From contig CM051460.1 in NCBI GenBank assembly GCA_028095005.1, forward strand, positions 22,491,501-22,555,500: a stretch of 64,000 nucleotides of DNA. The letters run 5' to 3'. Shown piece after piece: positions 55,456-64,000 of this stretch (position 1 is its first letter; every line of letters starts with the position of its first letter). The position numbers and the translations under genes were made by a program. The notes under the pieces were generated by a model. It was not told the DNA's origin, did not search any database, and saw only the letters and a program-made list of their open reading frames with translations. The DNA is from Rhynchospora pubera (Eukaryota > Streptophyta > Magnoliopsida > Poales > Cyperaceae).

Positions 55456-58400
55456 ATGTATAAAAACCAATTGCAAGAGCTTGCACAGAGGAGCTGCTTC
55501 AATCTACCATCATACACCAGCATAAGAGAAGGCCCCGATCATGCGCCGCGGTTCAAGGCGGCCGTGAATTTCAACGGAGAAGTCTTCGAGAGCCCCGGTT
55601 TTTGCACCACGCTTCGTCAGGCCGAGCACTCGGCTGCCGAGGCGGCTCTCACCGCTCTCTCCCAGCGTGGTCCCTCCCATTCACTCGCCGCGCGCATCCT
55701 GGTTAGTATCAATTATTCTGTCTTTATTTCCATTTTTGTAGAACTGGTAGTTTTCAACTTTTCATACCTTTTTGTTGATTGAGAAGTAATGTAAGTTTGT
55801 TTAGGTATAATTTGGTTCTGAAAAAGATATCCTGATCATGAAATTGAGTTGTGAAACTTTTGTTGACAACTGAGTTTGGAAAGGGATTTCCAACTCCTCA
55901 TTTTTGGGGAAATTATTGCGCATTTTGAAAAATTTCCTTCCCCATTTTGGTCAAGTTTTAGAAATTCGTACTTTTTCTAATTAATTAAAATTAATAAAAA
56001 GATGTGTAGTTCATTTGTTACCCTTGCTGAAAAGCTATTAGAACTCTTCTTGTATAACAATAATTACTAATAATTAAAAGACTATTTAATTGACGTCGTT
56101 AATAGGTTCTCCTTAGGAGTCAAATTAAATACAATAATAATAATTAGCCGTACGGGAGAAAGAAAGACAGAAAAGAAAAGCGATTCTACTTCCGAGGCGA
56201 GAGGGGACAGATAATTAACTCGCAAACTTGTAACTCGTACTTTGTACACACCTTTAAAGCAGTAAACAATTAATTAACAGTTAATCAACATCAACGCTAG
56301 AATTAAACAAAGAGGGACGGCGACGGAACGGAGAAGGAGGTTGGACGGAGAGACGAGGCCTTTAATTCGGCATTTATTACCTTGTCGTATTTTAATGCTT
56401 CCACTTTATAGTTCGGTGCTTTATTTTTCGTGCCCATCTTGGCTCTCTGTGTATTTATTAATAGTTTCTTTTATTTTTCTTTAGTGGCGGTCTCCAGTAG
56501 CGGTCGGCTAGGGTTCCGTGCCCCACTCGTTAGTCTTCCGTAGTCTCCGTCTAGTTAATTCGTTTTGGTTGCAACTTTTTATTTACACCCCTGGCATAAG
56601 TAAAAATTGTTATAAGAACGTCAGTAGTTTGGACTTGTAAACTTGATTTTTGTTAAATTAATTTATTCTTGTAGGAGTTTTGTGTATGTGTGAAAGTACA
56701 CTGAAGTGTAGATAATTAGGTAGTCGACCAATTCGTGGATCCTTTATATTTTGTTCAGTCTTTTACTATGCTTGTGTGATAAGGATAAAAATGTTCGAGT
56801 AATGAAGTGTGGTCCATAACTATCAATTTCTGGTATTGATTGGGTTGTTTATATGGATGCTATGATGGAATCCTAGTTTAGTGGTTTGTACCTTTCTGTA
56901 AATCAAATAAGGGTGTTTTGGTAAATTCTATTCAGAGGACTGCTTTCCTCATCTCCATTAATTGCTTGGGGTGTATTAAAGCCTGACAATTGAGTTAGAA
57001 ATTAGATTAGCGGCCTTCAACGATACTTGTCCGTAAAATGTATACAAGTCAAATAATGAAATGTGGAGTGTAGAAATTTGACTTCAATATTTGTAGTTGC
57101 AGACTGGGGAAAGAGGTGGGATTAAATCAAGGGCGAAAAATTTTAAAATAGAAGATTTGGTTTGGGTGGTTTTGAAATTGAATAGAAAAGATATTAGGGG
57201 CCCACCTGTCACCTAATACTTCCTATTAGTCAAGTGTTGTGGGCCCTACTCACTTAGTGCTATACAGCCATATTGAGTAGACTTTAATCTCTTCACTTGG
57301 ACTTCCCAATCTTCTGTTAGGTTATCATATTTGGTTTCCTTTTTCTTTATCAGCTGTAAAAGGGTAACTATCATGAACTAGCAAAATGGTTTCTTGCTGC
57401 CTGCAAGTAATAAATAGTAATGAGCACAGATATTTTAAACACGCTAAATGATTATGTAGTGCATGACTTCACCAATTACCATCCTTCCAGAGTATCGGTG
57501 GAAAATGGACTGGGATGAAGACTTTTCCAACTTGATTGCTCATAATAAATTAATGATTACTACTTCTTGCTTCATTTTCTCACTGCAAATATTTAGTTGC
57601 TCTTACCATGTGAATTAATTATGCTTTTGAACAAGCAATTTTGTTTCAAATTTTGGATGTGGGTATTACCAGAACAATTGGGTTGATGCTACCTATTGAC
57701 TTTTATATGTTTTCAAACATGATTGGGTGCATGTCACGGCCCAACCTCTAATTGTCTTTGAAAACTAAAGTTGTATTTTCACAATGTGGTTCTTTTTATA
57801 AACATTTAAAAATGAGTTGTTTGGTTTCTTTTTTATCCAGGATGAAACTGGGGTGTACAAGAACTTGTTACAGGAGGTGGCACAGAGGGTTGGAGCGCCA
57901 TTGCCGTCGTACACTACAGTACGTTCAGGTCTTGGCCATTTGCCAGTTTTTACATGCACTGTCGAGTTGGCAGGAATTACTTTTACTGGTGATCCTGCTA
58001 AAAATAAAAAGCAAGCTGAGAAGAATGCAGCATCTGCTGCTTGGGCTTCTTTAAAACAATGTAAGTGTTTATCATTCAAAATTTCACTGCCTGATAGAGC
58101 GCCAATTAATCTTTACATATTAGCAGCTAAAATCAATGGCTTGAGATTTTAGAAACAACTAATCATGTTGTAAATGAGGTGTTAAAATTTGACTTTTGAT
58201 TTTTTTTGTTTGTACCAACTGATATTTTTAATGAGCATCATATCCCGTTCAGTGTTGAACTCGAGCAATATCAATTCTATCAGATTTCAATGTTCAATAC
58301 GAGTTTGAATGAATATTGAAGTATTATGATTAAAAAGATACATTCACTTTTTGAGTTTAAATATTTGCTAAAATTAAAAAGTTTGTGTTTTGCAAGATTT

Positions 58401-59451
58401 TTAAACTATTCAGTCTGCAAAAGGCAGCAAGGTTTATTTTTCTTTCTTTCCTATGTCATGATGAAATACTAATGCCTTCTCATCATGCAATACAGTAGCC
58501 CAGCAAACTGCAAATTCTTCAACGGAACCTGAAAACAGTGACGAGTTGGAGCAGATTCGAATTGCCCGTGCTTTGCTCAACTACCGTCTCCAGGAAAAAA
58601 TTGCCATGGCCGCCAGCAACCCTTCCAACCCTTATGCCTCTCCCTTTCCAAAGAAATTTCCAATGCAACCTCCTACTGACTTGAGCCGTCGGCCACAATC
58701 CATCCACCTCCAACCAGCACAAGCCAATCACTCCAAAATCCTCCCTCTCATTCGCCCCAAATCGAACCCCCGACCGCGACCTGAGTCCACTACCACTGAT
58801 ATGTCGCAAGCAACTTCACCTAGGCCTAAGTTCCCTGCCCCTGGTGCTCCACCATATGTTCCAGTCCGGCATTACCATATCCCATGCCATGCCATGGCAC
58901 CACCTGTCACTGTACGGAGTGCTGTGCCAGTATTCTCTGCCCCTCCACTCCCGCCTCCTGCAACTGCAGTTGGGCGTAACTTGCCGCCAATCATGGGGAT
59001 GCCACCAACTATCCGCATGGCTTCGCCAGTACGGATCAGGCCGGCTGTACCAGTATTTTCTGCTCCAGTGCAGTTGCATGCTTCAAATCCAGTGATACCT
59101 GTTCAGGTAAAGGAAAGGTCATTTAGGCCATCAGTGCAGGTTGAGGCGACTCCTGCAATAAAAGAGGTTGCAGAAAAGGAAGTTTCGAACTTTGTTTCTC
59201 AGGCATCAACAGGTCTTGTTGGTACAGGTCCAGCACCATCCCCTCCAGTTCAGATAAAAGAGGATGCACGAGCTGCGGTTTCATCACCTTTAGTCCAGAT
59301 GAAAGTGAATACATCAGCTGTTGTTCCATCACATCCAATTCAGGTAAAAGATGTGCGGGGTGTTGCTGATGTCAATGAGAAAAGTGTGGAGAAGAGAGAT
59401 GAGATTGTGAAGGAGGCTGCATTGGAAAGCATGAAGCAACTTGAGATTTAG
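55456..59451 (+). CDS. DRB2: DRB2-like double-stranded-RNA-binding protein
   Basis: Three coding exons: 55456-55701, 57841-58060 and 58496-59451, with GT-AG introns of 2,139 and 435 bp. They join in frame to 473 residues. dsRBD1 is residues 1-70 (MYKNQLQELAQR, basic AEHSAAEAAL helix). dsRBD2 is about 87-155 (YKNLLQEVAQRVG, KKQAEKNAASAAW). The introns fall at the same places as in DRB2/3/5 genes (after ARIL, and in SLKQL). The Pro-rich tail (residues 200-473) has repeated VPVF-type and VQ(V/I/M)K segments and no third dsRBD. DRB2-type proteins act in non-canonical miRNA and siRNA production and in antiviral RNA control. Which of the DRB2/3/5 group it is cannot be fixed by eye. DRB1 and DRB4 are less likely given the exact N-terminus. 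Confidence 0.93.
55702..57840 (+). other. Large intron 1 of the DRB2-like gene
   Basis: 2.1 kb with GT (55702) and AG (57839-57840). I see no clear element inside it. A GC-richer stretch at about 56140-56560 contains GGGGCACGG- and TCTCCGTC-type words whose origin is not obvious. An imperfect GGGCCC-ended inverted repeat lies near 57200-57245. Confidence 0.6.
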
Positions 59452-60394
59452 ACAAACGAGAGTTGTTGTGAGCGGCATATGGACATATGGTGCCTGTTTT
59501 TGTTGTACTGCATGAGAGGGGGCAGTGTGCCCCTCATTCTAGTTTGTTCTGAAAAGTGTAGGTTGTTTCAAAAAGCTTAGGGTTTTGGGCAGGATGACAC
59601 CTTTGTATGTCTAAAGATAATAGCCTTTTATAAGCAGATATCAGACAGTAGGCCTAATAGCGCATCGTAGTTTCAAGCTTAGCATTTTTATTTCATTTTC
59701 TTCCCTTCTAAATTAGAGCCGTTTTAAGGCCCATTTCTTATCATGATAATCCTGAAGCTAGTCTGCAGTTATCATGGTTTGAACCTGGTTCAACTCCCTA
59801 GCTATTCTATTGTAATTTCTTATTCTGATTTGAGCCAGGTTCAATGCTGAAGTTTCACATATAAAGGTATCTCGTTCAAATTTCTAGCAAGAAAAATTGT
59901 GCGACAGAGCCTTTAGTAAGAAAGCAACTTTTTAATAAAACATTAGCCCTTTTAGCGTCAATATTTGTAATTACAGCATTACGCCTGGTAACATGTTTCG
60001 AACGTTTGCAACAATAATCTGAAATAGAGCTTGCCTTCAAAGTTGCTAAGCTTGCTTTGCCAGTTGTTCTTATTTGACAAATTAATATAATGGAAAAATA
60101 AACTGTAACTGAGCAAGAAAGCCCAAAAAAAAAAAATCAAAACTACTGCCACTACTACTTTTCAGGCATATAATTTACGGTAACATAACCAAAACTTGGA
60201 TTATATTCACTGATCCTAAACTGCTCTGCTAAGGTACAAGTCCAGTGCTAATTTCAAGAGCAGAGCACGGTACAAACTTTCCCCATATAGATTACCACCA
60301 GTTTCCTAATAAATCCCCCTAATGCGACTAAAATAGCCCACACAAACTTCTATAATTATACCAAAAAGGAATAAGTTAACATTTTCCACAAACT
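59452..60394. other. Convergent 3' regions of the DRB2-like and HD-ZIP III genes
   Basis: The two stop codons are 943 bp apart and face each other. AATAAA lies near 59936 on the plus strand. Both 3' UTRs must fit in this space. Confidence 0.5.
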
Positions 60395-63300
60395 CTAAAT
60401 AAAGGACCAGTTGGAAAAACAGAAGGCAAGGCAATGTTCAGTCCCATCTTCAGCTAGTACCTTCCAAGCAACAGCCTGATCATAAGACACTTGGCGACCC
60501 ATTCCCGAAAAGCAAAAGCCACCAGCAGGTAGATATGCATAGCCCTTAGAAAATTTATCACACAGCAGGTTAAACAAATTTTAAAAGATCATAACAAACA
60601 ACTATTAAATATAGCTTTTAATGTTCAACACTTCTGAATATACCTGCTCCACTAATTTGTTGAACTCTGCATGCAGTGCTTTCTGGCCAGGTTCATCAAA
60701 GATCTTATCCAAAGAGATGTCTTGTAGCGCAACAAGAGATGTTTCTAACATGTCAAGCCCCGATTGGTTTGCAAATGTAAATACCGGCTTGGCCTATATA
60801 TATATAAACAACAAAAGAGATTAACAAAGAGACAGAAACCATAATCAAGAATGTTCAGTATAATTGTTTTAGCTGACCATGTGTTACCTTGAGAGAACAG
60901 CAAAGAATAGCATCTTGGTGATGCCAAAGCATCTTCAGCAGTGCATCCCCCGAATCATTCCCACAGCTCAACAAGTCCACCCCCAGGTGGTAGCTACACA
61001 CCAAATTAACATAAGAACAAAAAAAAAATTGAATAATATAAAAGAAAAAAAAAAATAGTGCATTGTTAACAAGCCCAGAATCTTTACTTGTGGCTCTGGC
61101 AAATCCAACGGGCTAGCGTTCCAGCCTCTGGTGAACCTGGCAAAACCCTTTGGCCACCACCAACCAATCGGCCACTGCCAGGATGAGAAGGTGTCAATGC
61201 CATCGAGACGCGCTGAACGGCAGAGACGACACCCCGCACATATTGTCGGGCCATTGCAGCAACACTCTCCTGCACGTGGGCCTCGTAAGGGAACTGGAAT
61301 GCAATGGTCAGAACAGATCGGGAATTGGCGCCACAGCCTTCTGAAGATGCATCAGAGTTGGGGTTTGTGGTGGACCCCACTTCTAGGCTTGAGGCCAGGT
61401 CGAGAGTGCGGCTTGATGGCAATCCATCCTACATAACATAAAATATATCAACTTTGAGCAGTTGATGATAGTTCATATTCTTTTGGTTAAAAAAGCTTTA
61501 TTTTTCTCAACTGATTTCAAATCAAGCGGGATGACACGGAATCCAGAAGATACAAGCGGAGCATCATCAGGGAAGAGGTCGTCTATTGGTGCAAATACAA
61601 GCTGAAAGCATGAGCCAAGGGCATTCTCATCTATCCCACTACAAAGCTGATGCAAGAGAAAGTATGTCAATGAGCAAAAGCACAACAGAGAGTATTTGTA
61701 AGGTTGAAGTAGCACAATAATCGCATACCTGTAACAGATGGACATCTTTGGTTAGCATGACTTCCTCTTGAGTAAGAGGTTGGCTCTCTAGGCGTACCAC
61801 TTCAAGAATCTAGACAAAAAGTTTGATATCAATCTTTCTGTGGTTAGAGCCATACTGACAAGTCGAAAAGTAAAAAATAAGTACCTCTTCATTCTCTATA
61901 GTTTGTGCAAGAGGCATAATGGTCTGATTACCGGAAAAGCGGACAGACCTATGGCCAGGAAGCGAACAAGTTGCAGCCTTGAGCGATGCAGCCGAGTATG
62001 CATCAACATTATAATCTGCCCATTCTGAACGATGCTCCCTCAGAAACTGCACCAGTAGTGCTGGTGGTACACTCTATCACCCAAAAGAAAGAAGAATCAC
62101 ATCAGTAAAGATACCAATAACATTTTTAAGCACCAAAGGATCTAAGAAGATAAAAAGTAAATATGGGATCCACCTGAAGTAACATGGATGCCTTGGCACA
62201 TATTACCCCCCCTGGTACAGAGAAAGTATTGTTTGGAGAATTTATACAGCTTCTCAACTTCTTTGTTGAATTTGCAGTTATTATAACATCTTCGACCCCA
62301 TCACCAGCCATCAGCGACCATCCATCATCACTAAAACCACTAATCGCATCATTGAACCCCCTGAAATACCAAGTTATACTGTTAATCAATGCTTTCTGTT
62401 CTGTACATAGTAACTACCCTTGTCAAGAACCAGATCATTGTTTTCTCCTTTCATCAACAGAATTTAGCAATATTTGGAGCTGCCAGTGCACCATACCTGC
62501 TTAATCTTTGACTGAAGGTACGCAAGACAGCAGGTTGCCGGCCTAAGGCATATACTACTTCACCACTAGTCTCCTGGGCAATCTGTCTGACATGGCGTAG
62601 AGCCTTCAAAAAAAGAAACACAAAATGTAGTTAGCTTACTAGCCAGTTTTGCAAAAGCAATACACAACACAAAACCATGGGTGTGATAACTTACTGCAAC
62701 CAGTAAAAACAGGTGAAATGAGACAAACTGGTAAAAGAGTATCAGAACAGATACTCAAACCTATACCAGTCATAAGTGCTATGATACTTTTAAGTACTAT
62801 TGAATCGAGTACACATACAGCAGTGGTCATCTTTTGTGCGACCACCCGAGACGACTCATAAAGTGGTCTGAGCACTTCTGGCACACTCCAAGCCTACATT
62901 TTTGAAGAACAGACCAAGTGGATAACAGTAAGAGAAATGCCATATTAATTGAGAAAAACGAGCTGAATGAAATTGCAATTTGGTAAACGGACCTCAAGAT
63001 CAAGGTGATCTACAATGTGAACTATTGACCCGCCTCCTTCGCATGGCCGCACCAGATAGCCACTTGGCAGCATCTCTGCTCTGACAAACTGATGGGCTGC
63101 AGCTGCATTGGGACCACCACCAGTACCGCTCAGAGATCTCTCACAAACCTTCAAAGTTCCAAGGCAAAAAATTATAATTAGTTTCTGAGTGCAGCCTTAT
63201 ACAGTTTGTGCTAAACCATTGAACAATTTATATTAAATTATTCATACTGCAAGGCTTCCATCCTCTAGAGTTGTAGTGTATCGCAGGGTCCAGAAATCAC

Positions 63301-63970
63301 GTGCTGGTACAAGTGTTGTTGGCGCATGCATCTACAGAAATCCAATGTATAGACTTTCACAATATTGAAAATTTTTAATGAAAGGTATCCATACATAAAC
63401 CAAAAAAGAAGATATATCTATAAATCCCTACATTTATCAATAAATTGCAGAAAAGATTGTCCGGATTCATCACGTACTGAGCTTAAGTTCTTTTGCCCTT
63501 TGCTAGTATTAAAAGTGCTAAAGAACATGGGAGATAGTAGAGACCAATTCCTCTCCTTATAATCACAACTAATTAATGACTTGCCTGAGAGATTTTGATG
63601 ATATATTAGGGAGTAGGGACATGCAAATTTTCAGAAAAGGTACCCATATGACTGAAATGTAAATGGAAGTTTTCTTACTTGCATATAAGCAAGTTCAACC
63701 ATGCCACCATTCCCAGCAGGAAACATTGTAAACACTTCAAGGCTACGACAATCTCGAAACCATGAAGGTCTGTCTTTAAGTATCTCCACAATCTACACCA
63801 AACATGAGAAAATAAGCACCGAGTTTTATTTCTGATAATTTTCTAAGGAATATGTTGCTTGAGGACAAAAGTACCTTTGATGGTTCCAAGTTGACTAGAC
63901 CACAGGCACGTGCGGCCACACCGCGGCAACCATGTGAAACAGCAACGATACCAACCGAATCCGGACCAGG
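60395..63970 (-). CDS. Class III HD-ZIP transcription factor (REVOLUTA-like), 5' part outside window
   Basis: Fourteen coding exons join in frame to 656 residues plus stop: 63970-63875, 63792-63679, 63331-63248, 63148-62993, 62893-62819, 62603-62497, 62360-62174, 62073-61885, 61809-61729, 61646-61512, 61428-61088, 60993-60888, 60793-60644, 60544-60395. All have GT-AG borders. The first exons are the START lipid-binding domain (GPDSVGIVAVSHGC, ILKDRPSWFRDCRSLEVF, FVRAEMLPSGYL). The last exons are the MEKHLA domain (DAILCCSLKAKPVFTFANQ, SYDQAVAWKVL, ending FSNWSFI). The family length is about 840, so the homeodomain, leucine zipper and start of START lie beyond position 64000. HD-ZIP III proteins control leaf polarity, vasculature and meristems. 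Motifs such as VFTMFPAGNGG and RSVLTIAFQFPYE favour REVOLUTA over PHB/PHV or CNA, but this is not certain. Confidence 0.96.
63958..63970 (-). promoter_or_regulatory. 3' half of the miR165/166 target site
   Basis: The first exon in view starts CCTGGTCCGGATT, encoding the PGPDS of the START domain. In HD-ZIP III genes, the miR165/166 complementary site covers GATGAAGCCTGGTCCGGAT and spans an exon junction just here. The 5' half should be at the end of the preceding exon, beyond the window. Confidence 0.85.
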
Positions 63971-64000
63971 CTACATTATATTTCAAATCACATTATAAGA

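Overview
The window is nuclear DNA of a flowering plant. It holds three recognisable host genes in a very AT-rich landscape crowded with transposable elements and one integrated plant pararetrovirus. Plant origin follows from the gene families (an S40/DUF584 senescence regulator, a DRB2-type double-stranded-RNA-binding protein, a class III HD-ZIP with half of a miR165/166 site at an exon junction), the plant splice sites, and the TE types (L1-like LINE, Mutator-like elements, Helitron, hAT and Tourist MITEs, badnavirus-like insertion). I cannot name the species from sequence alone.

Layout. 0-6.6 kb: intergenic AT-rich DNA with small MITEs and a 1.39-kb non-autonomous Mutator-like element (MULE; 4039-5427, 9-bp target-site duplication, TSD). 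6.6-15.1 kb: a full-length L1-type LINE with an 18-bp TSD, two uninterrupted overlapping ORFs and a 1.1-kb hAT element nested in its 5' UTR. 16.2-16.9 kb: the intronless S40-like gene with a TATA box. 17-27 kb: intergenic, with MITEs, a Pack-MULE-like element (24009-24864) and a MITE nested in a MITE. 27.2-34.4 kb: a Helitron-type insertion containing a young non-autonomous LTR retrotransposon with a 225-bp internal region. 35.8-37.3 kb: a solo LTR with an odd repeat-rich U3. 38.5-45.2 kb: a decayed badnavirus-like endogenous pararetrovirus on the minus strand (ORF2, polyprotein with one frameshift and four in-frame stops, an extra downstream ORF, TATA box, tRNA-Met primer site). 45.7-46.8 kb: two small MITEs. 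47.6-54.6 kb: a 6,980-bp MULE with long TIRs, a perfect 9-bp TSD, a spliced transposase gene (one in-frame stop) and two unknown small genes. It belongs to the same family as the 4-kb element.

54.7-64 kb is gene-dense. The DRB2-like gene (three coding exons, plus strand) converges on an HD-ZIP III gene (14 coding exons in view, minus strand, 5' part outside the window). The MULE lies about 140 bp upstream of the CT-rich leader region of the DRB2-like gene.

The most interesting material is the Mutator family: an autonomous-type element with two unrecognised accessory ORFs, one carrying a short motif reminiscent of SUVH histone methyltransferases, perfect hairpins built of a shared ACGCGTTTTATAAACGCGT-type motif, a tandem array of the same motif, and a foldback that could be a small-RNA precursor. 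The pararetrovirus has an extra ORF placed as in tungroviruses.
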